Notes: a model not told the origin generated them from the letters alone. Positions 5,683 through 14,319 are shown, numbered from the stretch's first letter. The stretch: 15,044 nucleotides of DNA from Bryobacteraceae bacterium (GCA_030039005.1 JASHQT010000322.1:1-15044); one strand, 5' to 3'. Translations and numbers: made by a program.

Positions 5683-7386
5683 ATGTCGCGCGATTCTCAG
5701 CGCGGCGGAAACAGCCGCAGCATGACATCGCGAGACCATGTTGTTGAACTGGTCTCGGAATTAGCTGAACGCTATCAACTCACATCACTACGTCCCTTAC
5801 TCGAAGTCTCTCGATCCTCCACGGAACGATCCGATCTGAGTGTCGCTGTGTTGGGGCGCTTCAAGGCTGGAAAGAGCAGTTTCCTCAATGACATCATCGG
5901 GCGGAATGTTCTCCCCGTCGGAGTGATTCCGGTGACGTCTCTTGTGACGGACGTGGCCTTCGGCCCAAACGATGGAAGCACAGTGCGTTTTGCCACCGGC
6001 CGCGAAGTGCAGATCCCGGTTGACGACGTGCACTCCTACGTCTCCGAAGCCGAGAATCCAATGAACCGGAAACAAGTCGAATCGGTATCCGTTCGGCTTC
6101 GCTCCTTATCGCGCTGGCCAAATCTTCATTTCATTGACACTCCTGGACTGGAAAGCGCTTTTGCGCATAATACGGAGGCGGCCCTCGGCTGGACTCCGCA
6201 AGTCGACATTGCCCTGGTTGCGATCGGGGTTGACCCACCGTTGACCGCGCAGGATCTGGTGCTAATCGAATCGCTGTTTCGCTATACGCCTCGGGTGGGG
6301 ATCCTCCTAACAAAGATTGATCTGCTGGAGCAAAATCAATTGAGTGAAGTGATCGAGTATGTTCGATCACAACTTGCCGCGCGATTCGATCAGAAAACTC
6401 CCCTCTATCCTTATTCCACACGGCCGGGGTATGAAGAGTTCAAATATCGGTTCGAAGAGAATCTCCTCAACCATGTCGCGGCTGATATCACCCTTGAACG
6501 TCGCGCAATATCGCAACGAAAAATGGTTACGCTTCTGAATGACTGCGAGCAATACGTTCGGCTGACGCTCAGGTCTGCGGAGATGCTCGACACAGAGCGA
6601 TTCACTTTACAGAAGCAGCTGCTTACTGAGCAGGAGTCTCTCGCTGACACGCGTTTGGAGATTGGCCTGATTGCGCGTCATGCCGCTGCGGGAACGCGCT
6701 CAGCCATAGAGCGAGTGCTGGGACCGTCGGAGAAGAAGATTCGCGAGAAGCTGCTCGAAGCGTTTGACGAGCATTCCAAACAGCTACCCAACAGCCTGGC
6801 CAAACTGCTTGATGCGTTCGATGACTGGCTCCAGGCCGCGCTCTCAATTGAGTTGCAATCGCTTTCGGCGGCTAGGCGTTCCGAGTTTATCCAGCCCCTC
6901 GCGGATGTGCAGCGTCAGTACCGGCGCGTGCTGCAGAATTTCCGGGACCGATTATCGGAGCGGACCCATACGCTATATGGCGTGCCTCTCAAAACAACGG
7001 AATCGGAAATCGAGCCTCGTCCTCCCAAGACGCCCGACGTGAAAATCGGAAAAGCCTTTGACCACAATTGGGAGCTTCTTTCTCCCGTTACGCCGATGTC
7101 TCTGCTGCGCGGTGCGGTGTTCCGGCGTTTCCGGAACCGGATAGCGGGTGAAGTTTTCAAAAACTTGTCTCGGCTGACGAGTCAATGGGAAGAAATCGTG
7201 AACTCCGCTATTTTCGAGCTCCAGCGCGAGGCCGAAAAGCGAATGCAGGATCTATTGGCCACCGTCGACGCACTCGTCTCCGCGAGCAGTGATAGCGCTC
7301 CGCAGATTCGGGCGGATCTGGAGAGGCTGCGAGCGGCGTTGGCGGCGATTCAGGAGGAACATCCAAACGGGATACAGAATTTATGA
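5683..7386 (+). CDS. Dynamin-like GTPase, 567 aa
   Basis: This is the second bacterial dynamin-like GTPase of the island. The GTPase domain begins near residue 50: P-loop GRFKAGKSS (58-66), G2 threonine in VIPVTS (about 81-86), G3 DTPGLES (152-158) and a canonical G4 TKID (210-213). About 340 helical residues follow. A segment near 450-480 (SPVTPMSLLRGAVFRRFRN) is amphipathic and basic and could be a membrane-contact tip, though no clear transmembrane helix is seen. Compared with the 685-aa paralogue it lacks the long N-terminal extension. The start lies 1 bp after the pyrophosphatase stop with a poor Shine-Dalgarno, so coupled translation is likely; its last 4 bases overlap the next gene. 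A hetero-oligomeric pair with the divergent protein is a reasonable inference. Role in fluoride stress unknown. Confidence 0.85.
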   Translation: MSRDSQRGGNSRSMTSRDHVVELVSELAERYQLTSLRPLLEVSRSSTERSDLSVAVLGRFKAGKSSFLNDIIGRNVLPVGVIPVTSLVTDVAFGPNDGSTVRFATGREVQIPVDDVHSYVSEAENPMNRKQVESVSVRLRSLSRWPNLHFIDTPGLESAFAHNTEAALGWTPQVDIALVAIGVDPPLTAQDLVLIESLFRYTPRVGILLTKIDLLEQNQLSEVIEYVRSQLAARFDQKTPLYPYSTRPGYEEFKYRFEENLLNHVAADITLERRAISQRKMVTLLNDCEQYVRLTLRSAEMLDTERFTLQKQLLTEQESLADTRLEIGLIARHAAAGTRSAIERVLGPSEKKIREKLLEAFDEHSKQLPNSLAKLLDAFDDWLQAALSIELQSLSAARRSEFIQPLADVQRQYRRVLQNFRDRLSERTHTLYGVPLKTTESEIEPRPPKTPDVKIGKAFDHNWELLSPVTPMSLLRGAVFRRFRNRIAGEVFKNLSRLTSQWEEIVNSAIFELQREAEKRMQDLLATVDALVSASSDSAPQIRADLERLRAALAAIQEEHPNGIQNL

Positions 7387-8096
7387 GAATTGTGATCATT
7401 TCAGACATTCACGGGAATGCGGATTCCCTGTCTACATTGCCGGACCACTACGATGAACTCTGGGTGCTCGGAGATCTGGTCGACTACGGTCCCGAGCCGG
7501 GCGCAGTGGTGGACTTCGTGCGATCGCATGCAGCGGTTGTGGTGCGCGGCAACCACGATGACGCGGTCGGCTTCAATCGCGATCCGCGTTGTTCGCCACC
7601 GTACCGCCAAATGGCGAAAGAGACGATGGACTACACCAGGTCCGTCCTCTCGCGAGATCAGTTAGGCTATCTAGCGAGCCTGCCGCTTACCGCTGAGAAA
7701 ACCGTCGACGGTAGGAGATTTCTTCTTTGTCACGCTGCTCCATCCGATCCGCTTTACAAGTATGTGCCTGCGAACTCTCCGTTGTGGGAGGGCGAGTTGA
7801 AGCTCGTGTCGGCTGACGTCCTGTTGATAGGTCACACGCATACGCCCTTCGTCCAAAGGATTGGAAGTCAAGTAGTCGTCAATCCCGGTAGTCTCGGCCA
7901 GCCAAAGACCGGAAATACGAAAGGCTGCTACGCAATCTGGGAGGACGGAGCCATTCTTCAATCGGCAGCCTACGAGATCGATAAGACGCTTGCAAAAGTC
8001 GATAGGATGCCGGTATCGCGGACTGTCCGGGAGGATTTGAAAACCGTCCTTCTGAGCGGCGGTGTGTCCACATCGGCTGCGTCTCTTAAGACCTAA
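7383..8096 (+). CDS. Metallophosphoesterase (YfcE/MJ0936-like phosphodiesterase)
   Basis: This 237-aa calcineurin-like phosphoesterase carries every two-metal motif: SDIHGN (7-12, with D8 and H10), GDLVDYG (30-36), GNHD (56-59), H117 in LCHAAPSDP, and GHTHTPF (150-156), followed by NPGSLGQP (167-174). These place it in the YfcE/MJ0936-like group of soluble phosphodiesterases; the physiological substrate cannot be told from sequence. ATG at 7383 overlaps the dynamin stop as ATGA, so translation is coupled. The protein exceeds the roughly 165-185 aa YfcE core; the extra C-terminal tail of about 45 residues is polar and ends in a low-complexity Ser/Ala/Thr stretch. Its presence between a dynamin and enolase under a fluoride switch is notable, since two-metal phosphoesterases can be fluoride targets. 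Confidence 0.88.
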   Translation: MRIVIISDIHGNADSLSTLPDHYDELWVLGDLVDYGPEPGAVVDFVRSHAAVVVRGNHDDAVGFNRDPRCSPPYRQMAKETMDYTRSVLSRDQLGYLASLPLTAEKTVDGRRFLLCHAAPSDPLYKYVPANSPLWEGELKLVSADVLLIGHTHTPFVQRIGSQVVVNPGSLGQPKTGNTKGCYAIWEDGAILQSAAYEIDKTLAKVDRMPVSRTVREDLKTVLLSGGVSTSAASLKT

Positions 8097-8104
8097 GGAA
8101 AGAT

Positions 8105-9427
8105 ATGATGACGTCAATCGTTGAGGTTTCCGGCCGCGAGATCCTGGATTCGCGCGGCAATCCAACCGTAGAGGCCGAGGTTCGGCTCGACGGGGGAGCA
8201 GTTGGAATCGCGGCCGTGCCATCGGGCGCATCTACGGGCGAAAAGGAGGCGGTTGAGTTGCGCGACGGCGAGAAGAATCGCTACAGCGGCAAGGGCGTTC
8301 GTAAAGCAGTCCACCATATTTCAATCGATCTTGCCTCAGTGGTTCGACGTCGCGACGCGACGAACCAGCGGGCTGTCGATGAGGCCATGATTGCGGCGGA
8401 TGGCACTCCTAACAAATCCAGAATTGGAGCAAATGCGGTTCTCGCTGTTTCGATGGCGGTCGCGCGGGCCGCGGCGAACGCGCATTCGCTGCCTCTGTTT
8501 CGATATCTCGGCGGCGCCAACGCTGCCACACTGCCAGTGCCTTGCCTCAACGTTCTGAATGGCGGCCGGCACGCTGACAACACAGTTGATTTTCAGGAGT
8601 TCATGATCGCACCGCATCACGCCCCATCTTTTGCGGAGTCGATTCGTGGGGGAATCGAGACGTTCCATTCACTCAAAGACGTCTTGAAGGCGCGCGGCTA
8701 CAGCACGGCCGTAGGAGACGAGGGCGGATTTGCTCCCAATCTCAAATCCAACGAGGAAGCAATCGAACTGATCCTGGAGGCGATCACCAAGGCTGGTTAC
8801 AAGCCATCGGAAGATATCTCCATCTGTATCGATCCCGCCGCTAGCGAAATGTGGGAAAACGGCAAGTACGTGCTGTTCAAATCCACGAAGGAAGTGATTA
8901 CATCTGAGAAGCTCATTCGACTTTGGGAATCCTGGGTGCGGCAGTACCCGATCATTCTGTTGGAGGACGGTATGGGCGAGAACGACTGGGATGGGTGGCG
9001 GGACTTGACGCAGTCGCTGGGCTCCAAAATCGAACTAGTGGGCGACGACATCTTCTGCACGAACCCGAACATCCTTGCCGATGGCATCTCCAAAGGCATC
9101 GCCAACTCGATTTTGATCAAGCTCAATCAAATTGGGACCGTCACGGAGACGCTGGATACGATGCGTCTGGCGCAAGGCAACGGATACCGTTGTTTCGTTT
9201 CTCATCGATCCGGTGAAACGGAAGACACGTTCATTGCCGACTTGACAGTCGCAACAGGTGCCGGCCACATCAAGACTGGCTCCGGCTGCCGCAGCGAGCG
9301 CGTGGCAAAATTTAACCAATTCTTGCGGATTGAAAGCAAACTGAACGGCGCTTCTATCTTTGCTGGCCGCCAGGCGTTTGCCCATCAGTCGAACAATATT
9401 GACGGCGCGCGAGCGTCGTTTCGATAG
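8105..9427 (+). CDS. eno: Enolase (phosphopyruvate hydratase)
   Basis: Enolase interconverts 2-phosphoglycerate and phosphoenolpyruvate in glycolysis; Mg2+-fluoride-phosphate is its classic inhibitor. The 440-aa product is full length. Active-site residues are present (numbered from 8105): SGASTG loop (40-45), H156, E165, general acid-base E206 in GDEGG, Mg ligands D243, E287 and D314, catalytic K339 in [16 protein letters not shown] (366-374) and K390. Near-site differences from E. coli include R155 for Glu in GGx[12 protein letters not shown] for IEDGLDES, and [10 protein letters not shown] for KTGSMSRSDR. They are moderate and do not predict loss of activity. Two ATGs are adjacent; the one at 8108 is better spaced from AAGGA (8096-8100). 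It ends the operon, nine bases after the phosphoesterase stop. Probably a fluoride-induced extra or tolerant copy. Confidence 0.96.
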   Translation: MMTSIVEVSGREILDSRGNPTVEAEVRLDGGAVGIAAVPSGASTGEKEAVELRDGEKNRYSGKGVRKAVHHISIDLASVVRRRDATNQRAVDEAMIAADGTPNKSRIGANAVLAVSMAVARAAANAHSLPLFRYLGGANAATLPVPCLNVLNGGRHADNTVDFQEFMIAPHHAPSFAESIRGGIETFHSLKDVLKARGYSTAVGDEGGFAPNLKSNEEAIELILEAITKAGYKPSEDISICIDPAASEMWENGKYVLFKSTKEVITSEKLIRLWESWVRQYPIILLEDGMGENDWDGWRDLTQSLGSKIELVGDDIFCTNPNILADGISKGIANSILIKLNQIGTVTETLDTMRLAQGNGYRCFVSHRSGETEDTFIADLTVATGAGHIKTGSGCRSERVAKFNQFLRIESKLNGASIFAGRQAFAHQSNNIDGARASFR

Positions 9428-10137
9428 CGAGCCTGTAACCTGCGTGCGTCTTCGTTCTGCTTTGTCGGCTTCTCCATTTGGATTCCGCCCTGCGGGGTTC
9501 GTTCGCCTACAGCTCACCGGAATTCGTCCGGTCTGCGAAGGAGGAAAAGTCCCGAGGTGAACGCTGGATAGCCGAAGAAGGATTGACCGCACTCCGCTCG
9601 GCTACACGCTGGAAAGCGGCGTAAGATCGATCATGAACTGCGAGCTCACAACGAGGCATGAAAATGCTCTTCGGGGTGGCGGTAGTCTACTACTACTGTC
9701 GCCGATGCGCATTGAGGCCGGCCGTTAATGGCGCCAGGAGCCCGACGTTAAATGCGGACCGGAGCACGTGTTTTTCTAGCTGGAATAAGAAAGCGTTGCG
9801 TTCTGTGGGCCAATGTCGGGTTTTGGACGAGTCGTTGCGCCCTCGCGGTTCGGAGTCATTTCGGCACGGGCTCTTTTCGCGCCTACTGATATTACGCCCA
9901 ATCATGGCGCCGCGTTACTACGGCAAGTTCATCGGCTTGACGCGAAGGGCATTCGCCGATTTGACGATGTTACCCAGAGTGATATTTCGACCCCACGCTC
10001 GATTCCAACGGCATAGTTCCGGTGTTGATCGGAAAGCTTGTTCAACGGCTCTTGAGACAATTTCCGTTGTGCGCGCCGCGCCAGGCCGAAAATCGGATCA
10101 GAACGTCCCATCGTGCGGTCATATTCTCGGCCTTAGT
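9428..10137. other. Gene-poor spacer between the fluoride island and the CHAT operon
   Basis: About 700 bp hold no gene I can defend. A plus-strand frame is open from 9658 to 10398 and has a GAGG before ATG at 9664. It looks unlike a protein (Arg/Ser-rich, no domain) and would overlap the sigma-factor gene by about 80 bp. On the minus strand between 9930 and 10290, short protein-like stretches occur in alternating frames, which could mean a decayed gene. No tRNA, repeat array or transposase was seen. Confidence 0.4.
9516..9532 (+). terminator. GC-rich hairpin downstream of enolase, possible terminator
   Basis: ACCGGA (9516-9521) pairs perfectly with TCCGGT (9527-9532) around ATTCG, about 90 bp past the enolase stop. 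No T tract follows, so it is not a canonical intrinsic terminator. It is the only strong hairpin I found where the fluoride operon should end. Confidence 0.25.
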
Positions 10138-10287
10138 TTACATAGTCATACGCGTAGAGATCGGCCGGATAGGATAGATAGATCGGTATCTCCCGCGAAT
10201 GGCTTCGGCCCTGAGAGCAGAAGGGTCGTAGTACGCCGATCGGGTGACTTTTCCGCTCTCCAAATCCTCCATATATTTGGAGGGCAT
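10138..10287 (-). CDS. Possible 49-aa small protein, divergent from the sigma factor
   Basis: The minus strand has ATG at 10287 preceded by GGAG with six intervening bases, a better ribosome site than most genes here, and stays open to TAA at 10140-10138. The product begins MPSKYMEDLESGKVTRSAYY and is polar, Arg/Tyr-rich, with no signal peptide or membrane segment. It lies 29 bp from the sigma-factor start, facing away. Near its end a shift of frame also gives a protein-like tail, so it may instead be part of a decayed gene. I recognise no family. Confidence 0.27.
   Translation of the reverse strand: MPSKYMEDLESGKVTRSAYYDPSALRAEAIRGRYRSIYPIRPISTRMTM
10258..10282. repeat. Inverted repeat upstream of the sigma-factor gene
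   Basis: CTCCAAAT (10258-10265) and ATTTGGAG (10275-10282) form a perfect 8-bp inverted repeat with a 9-base centre, 34 bp before the sigma-factor ATG. An alternative pairing inside it joins CCTCC to GGAGG. It could be an operator for a dimeric regulator or an RNA hairpin; it also overlaps the start of the possible minus-strand small gene. Confidence 0.4.
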
Positions 10288-10316
10288 TACACTCTCCGAG
10301 TTGACCAGGGCTTTCC

Positions 10317-10904
10317 ATGGACCAGCGGAAAGATGCGGAGACAAGGTTTTGGATACCGGACCGAGACAGTTTGGGCAATCCCGTCGACAAAAGGCTAAGC
10401 GAAGCTGCGCAGAACATTTGGGAGCGCGTGCGACTTGTGGTGCTCCGTTACCTCGGCGACGATGTGGATGCAGCCGACATTTTGGAAGCCGCTGTTGACT
10501 CCGTATCACGGGTCATGAATAGTCCTAACTCGATTGAATTCTTTAAAGCCTATCTTTTGAGGTCGGTCGCCAGAGAGTCGATTCGTCGCTCTCGAAGATA
10601 TCGCCGGCTTCAGTATATGGACGGGAAGGAAATCGAGCGGCTTGCGGGTGCCGTTTCCGCCGATATTGAAAAGCAACTCGATGACGCGAAGCGAATGCAA
10701 ATATTTCGGGCCTGCCTGGATGAGCGCGGGCGAATCGTATACGATCTTCGCCGTCTGGATTTCGACTGGCGATCGATCGCCAAATTCACAGGATACTCGG
10801 ACGCACATAGTGCAAAGGTCCAGTTCCGCAAGAAGATCGAAAAGGCCTTGAAGAGATTCAGGGCATATCACGATCTGCGTCTAAGACCGCCATCAGGTGT
10901 ATGA
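10317..10904 (+). CDS. ECF-like sigma-70 family regulator
   Basis: The 195-aa protein has the two-domain shape of small sigma factors. The region-2-like part spans about residues 30-105 (RYLGDDVDAADILEAAVDSV, then FFKAYLLRSVARESIRRSRRYRR). The region-4-like helix-turn-helix at about 145-185 contains DFDWRSIAKFTGY and a basic recognition helix, KVQFRKKIEKALKRF. It is divergent from textbook ECF factors: region 4 lacks the usual LPxxxRxV motif. ATG at 10317 follows AGGG with six intervening bases. The next gene starts directly after its TGA and encodes a zinc-type anti-sigma, which supports the assignment. It probably directs transcription of this operon, perhaps itself included, but I could not find a convincing ECF promoter. 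A sigma-like regulator without true sigma activity remains possible. Confidence 0.65.
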   Translation: MDQRKDAETRFWIPDRDSLGNPVDKRLSEAAQNIWERVRLVVLRYLGDDVDAADILEAAVDSVSRVMNSPNSIEFFKAYLLRSVARESIRRSRRYRRLQYMDGKEIERLAGAVSADIEKQLDDAKRMQIFRACLDERGRIVYDLRRLDFDWRSIAKFTGYSDAHSAKVQFRKKIEKALKRFRAYHDLRLRPPSGV

Positions 10905-11666
10905 ATGCAGAGCGATCGAAATAAGATTTTGACGGGCGAATCCAATCTAGCCGCTTCCTCGAAGCTGTCTAGAGCCGTTGTTGCTCTTGGCAGGAAACAC
11001 TCGAAGACTGATTTTCCGAATCCGAACAGAGAAGGTTGTCCGAGCCGCTCGACGTTGAGCGCAATGGCGGATCGGAACCGAGACCTGAAGCTCGAAAACA
11101 TTCCCGCATCGCACATCGTAACCTGTTCTCCCTGTTTTCAGGAATACATGTACCTCCGCCACCGGGTACTCCTTTTTCGCGGAGCGCGAATTACCGCAGC
11201 AGCCCTAGTGGCCGCAGCGGCTATGTTTATCGCCGCGCGACTGTTCTGGAACCACGAGCACGAGTTTGAACCGAATCCGCCGGAAAAGCAGATGGCCGGG
11301 CGGCCCAACAGGGACCGCCAGCTGTCATCCGCCGAACCGGTTCCACTGAGCATCGATCTGGCATCGTATTCACCAACGAGGGGCGACGGGAATCTCCACA
11401 GTAATAAGAAAATACTTCTTCCGAAGAAAATGCTCCGTTTGAACTTCGTTTTGCCGTTGGGTATGGAGCCCGGTATGTATGAGGTTCTATTTGAAGACGC
11501 CTCCGGGCGCCCGTTTTTCGACAAGCGTACGCTCGGAACCCTGAACGGGGGGACGACGATTGTGCAGGTCGATATCGATTTCACCGCCGTGGCCCGTGGC
11601 AGTTTTACTTTGATGATTCGGCCGCCGGGCTTGGATTGGCGGCGATTTCCAGGTGAGGTCGATTGA
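10905..11666 (+). CDS. Zinc-type transmembrane anti-sigma factor
   Basis: The 253-aa protein carries HxxxCxxC (H70, C74, C77 in SHIVTCSPCFQEY), the core of zinc-binding anti-sigma domains, preceded by a GCPSRSTLSAM helix. The CSPCFxEY variant is frequent beside acidobacterial CHAT/TPR operons. A single transmembrane helix (about 95-115, Ala/Val-rich) separates it from an extracytoplasmic domain of about 135 residues. That domain ends in a beta-rich segment (LNFVLPLGMEPGMYEVLFED, then FTLMIRPPG) resembling a small Ig-like or sensory fold. It immediately follows the sigma gene's stop, with AGGTG as ribosome site. Expected role: hold the sigma factor at the membrane until an envelope signal releases it. 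The N-terminal 45 residues before the cysteine motif are unusually long, so a later start (Met54) is possible but would remove part of the helix. Confidence 0.72.
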   Translation: MQSDRNKILTGESNLAASSKLSRAVVALGRKHSKTDFPNPNREGCPSRSTLSAMADRNRDLKLENIPASHIVTCSPCFQEYMYLRHRVLLFRGARITAAALVAAAAMFIAARLFWNHEHEFEPNPPEKQMAGRPNRDRQLSSAEPVPLSIDLASYSPTRGDGNLHSNKKILLPKKMLRLNFVLPLGMEPGMYEVLFEDASGRPFFDKRTLGTLNGGTTIVQVDIDFTAVARGSFTLMIRPPGLDWRRFPGEVD

Positions 11667-11712
11667 ACCAGATTACTGATTTAGCTCGATCGGGAATTGA
11701 GGTATATTTTTC

Positions 11713-14319
11713 ATGCGGTCTAAGCTTTTCTACGGGGCGGTCTTCGTGCTCCTTGGCACCTCCATTCTGGACGCGCAACAGCGCGACCCTAAAGAGATTC
11801 TGGCCCACGCCATTCATCTGGCCGAACTCTACAACTGGGACGATGCAGGGCCGGAATTCGCAGAGGCGGAGCGTTTGTTTCTTGCCATTGGCGATCGGCG
11901 CGATGCCCTGTACGCGAAATTGGGCCGCATTCGGTCCAACAGCGATAGCGGACAGGAGTCACTACCTGCCGTTGCCAACGAACTTGGAAATGCACTTGAC
12001 GAAGATCCGCTCCTCCAAAACGACAAGGAACTTCGTCTATTCGCGCTCATAGTCAAGGGGGATCTCGATACAGAGATCAATGCCGGGGCGATGAAAGAGG
12101 ACTGGTCACAAGTCCAGGCGCTGGCGAAGGAGCTCGGTAATACAAAGTGGCAGTATCGAGCGCTTGCTCAACTGGGAATCGCGGCCTTCTACGACACCGA
12201 TCTCGAAACAGCTCGCAAAGATGCAGGCAGTGCTCTGGTGGCTGCAACGACGGCAGGTGATGTTGGCGCGCAGATCCGAATCCTCACGATTCTCGCTGAA
12301 GGTTTGGGCGAGTCCAAAATGTATGCCCGGGCGCTCGCGCTGGTAGACAACGCGATCAAACTTGCTTCGGTAACGCCAGATGCCGGCCATCAGTTTACGG
12401 CGAAAGAACTTCGTGTCAGCATCTTGATCGGTCTCGGGCAGCTGGATGCAGCGCAAAAGTCGGTGGACGAGATCCTGCTCCAGGCAACGGACGCTCATAA
12501 GGCGGCCCACGAAGCCACAATATACGGACTCGCGGCCTCTATCGCGGAGGTTCGAAATGACCGTGAAGGTGTTTCGGTAGCGCTTCATCGAGCGATAACG
12601 CTCGGCGAAGCGGCAGGCCTCCCCAGGATACTAGCCGGAGTTTACACCGAAGCCGCCAAGTTTTACCAGGCGAGTGGCGACCTTGATAGTGCAGAACACT
12701 ATTCGGAGTTGTCGGCAGCAGCGACACAAGCGAGCGGCGATTTGTGGCTGGTTCCGGAGCATCTGCGAATCCTCGCTGGTTTTCAGGTGGCAAAAGGGAA
12801 ATATTCGGACGCCGATCGCTCGTTTGACCGCGCGGAGAATTTTCTCGACTCGATCATTGGCAGAGCGTCAACCCGGCTCGAACAGACCTCTGTGATCACG
12901 GCGTCCAGCGAAATCTACGCTCAGCACTTCGCCCTCATCGCGGAACACTTTAATGATCCTGAAAGGGCGTACAACGTTATCGAGAAGGTTCGGGGCCGCA
13001 CGGCGGCCGATCTTCTGGCGTCTGGTGTGGTGGCGGCGCCCGCGGCAAAGGCCGCTGAACGCGCCATCTCACAATTGCGCCTCAAGCTCATGGCGGCACG
13101 TTCAAACCGCGAAGTTGCGAGCCTCCGGGACGAGATCTTTATGGAAGAGCAGGCTCGCTGGGCTGTGCCTGGAGCAAGCGCGCTTAAGGCCAATCCACAA
13201 GAGACAGTAGGGATCGAGCAACTTCAACGGACCTTGCCCGCATCTGCAATCCTGCTCGAGTATGTGATCGCTAACCCAAACGACTACTGCCTCACTATCT
13301 CGCGCACGGGGGCGCATATCGTGCGCTTGGGGGCGAAGGTCCGTATCGAAGCGCTTGTTGCGTCATATCTCAAGGCTGTGAAGTCGAAACTGCCCGCAGG
13401 TAACGAAGCACGCAACTTGTACGACGCGTTGTTAGGTCCGATTAGCGAGGCCTCGCAGAAGAACACTTTGGTCGTTGTTCCTGACGGCCAATTGCTCCTT
13501 GTGCCATTTGATGCGCTCCGGGATTCGTCGGGCCGTTACGTTGTTGAAGCCAAGACGGTCCTTTATTCGCCTTCAGCCGCGAGTTATTACATTTTGACTC
13601 AACAGCAGAAGCGCCCCGAGCGTCCTAGCAAGGCTCTTCTTGCCCTTGGAGGAGTTCCGTACGCGGAAAGCCCGATGAACAGGTCAGTTCTCACGCGTGG
13701 ATTCAATCGCTCTGGCTTCGCCGATCTTCCATCCTCGGAGGACGAGGTGCGAATCGCGCAGGCCACGTTTCCCCGACAGATGACTGATGTCCTCGTGGGA
13801 CCAGCTGCAACCGAAGCAGCGTTCAAGAAGGCGAGCCTGGACGAATACCGAGTGATCCATCTCGCTGTGCACGCTTTCGCAGATTCCACCTTTCCAGACC
13901 GGGCCGCGTTGGTCCTATTGAGCGATCCGAAGGCGGGAGACGACGGATTCCTCCAGGCTTCTGAGATCGCGCAAATGCACTTCCGGGCGGACCTTGTCGT
14001 CCTTTCGGCTTGCGAGACGGCGGTTGGCCCGCTGCAAGGTCAGGACGGTATCGCGAACCTCTCGCGAGCGTTCCTCCTGGCGGGCGCAAGAAGCGTGATA
14101 TCCACCCTGTGGGAGATCGATGACGATTCGTCGCTATATCTGATGAAACAGTTCTACAGGCACCTATCCATGAAACAGTCGCCAGCGGTGGCGCTGAGGA
14201 CAGCGAAACGCGACATGCTGCGAACTTTCGGAGCGAAGGCGGTTCCCTATCAATGGGCCGCATTCACCATTGAAGGTGCAGCCGGAAGTCTGACGCCGTT
14301 GGACGTGAGCCATAACTAA
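11713..14319 (+). CDS. Exported TPR-CHAT caspase-like protein, 868 aa
   Basis: CHAT domains are caspase-like cysteine proteases usually joined to TPRs. Order here: signal peptide (1-22, RSKLFYGAVFVLLGTSILDA), TPR-like helical repeats (about 25-400), a helical connector (about 400-500), then CHAT (about 580-860). The dyad is intact: H720 in VIHLAVHAF and C767 in VVLSACETAVG. LLVPFDALRD and GARSVISTLWEIDDDS are further family marks. An active protease is therefore likely, though many CHAT proteins have no known substrate. The signal peptide places it outside the cytoplasm. ATG at 11713 lies 46 bp after the anti-sigma stop, with GAGG about ten bases upstream. A peptidase-like gene begins directly after its TAA. 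Context suggests an envelope-stress effector controlled by the sigma/anti-sigma pair; a prey- or phage-defence role cannot be told from sequence. Confidence 0.9.
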   Translation: MRSKLFYGAVFVLLGTSILDAQQRDPKEILAHAIHLAELYNWDDAGPEFAEAERLFLAIGDRRDALYAKLGRIRSNSDSGQESLPAVANELGNALDEDPLLQNDKELRLFALIVKGDLDTEINAGAMKEDWSQVQALAKELGNTKWQYRALAQLGIAAFYDTDLETARKDAGSALVAATTAGDVGAQIRILTILAEGLGESKMYARALALVDNAIKLASVTPDAGHQFTAKELRVSILIGLGQLDAAQKSVDEILLQATDAHKAAHEATIYGLAASIAEVRNDREGVSVALHRAITLGEAAGLPRILAGVYTEAAKFYQASGDLDSAEHYSELSAAATQASGDLWLVPEHLRILAGFQVAKGKYSDADRSFDRAENFLDSIIGRASTRLEQTSVITASSEIYAQHFALIAEHFNDPERAYNVIEKVRGRTAADLLASGVVAAPAAKAAERAISQLRLKLMAARSNREVASLRDEIFMEEQARWAVPGASALKANPQETVGIEQLQRTLPASAILLEYVIANPNDYCLTISRTGAHIVRLGAKVRIEALVASYLKAVKSKLPAGNEARNLYDALLGPISEASQKNTLVVVPDGQLLLVPFDALRDSSGRYVVEAKTVLYSPSAASYYILTQQQKRPERPSKALLALGGVPYAESPMNRSVLTRGFNRSGFADLPSSEDEVRIAQATFPRQMTDVLVGPAATEAAFKKASLDEYRVIHLAVHAFADSTFPDRAALVLLSDPKAGDDGFLQASEIAQMHFRADLVVLSACETAVGPLQGQDGIANLSRAFLLAGARSVISTLWEIDDDSSLYLMKQFYRHLSMKQSPAVALRTAKRDMLRTFGAKAVPYQWAAFTIEGAAGSLTPLDVSHN

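Noticed and set aside
9035..9592. Minus-strand open frame antisense to the enolase 3' end
   Set aside because: It overlaps conserved enolase catalytic segments and shows no recognisable motif.
9658..10398. Open frame of 246 codons on the plus strand after enolase
   Set aside because: Composition is Arg/Ser-rich without domains, it overlaps the sigma-factor gene by about 80 bp, and it lies where minus-strand traces also occur; likely a chance open frame.
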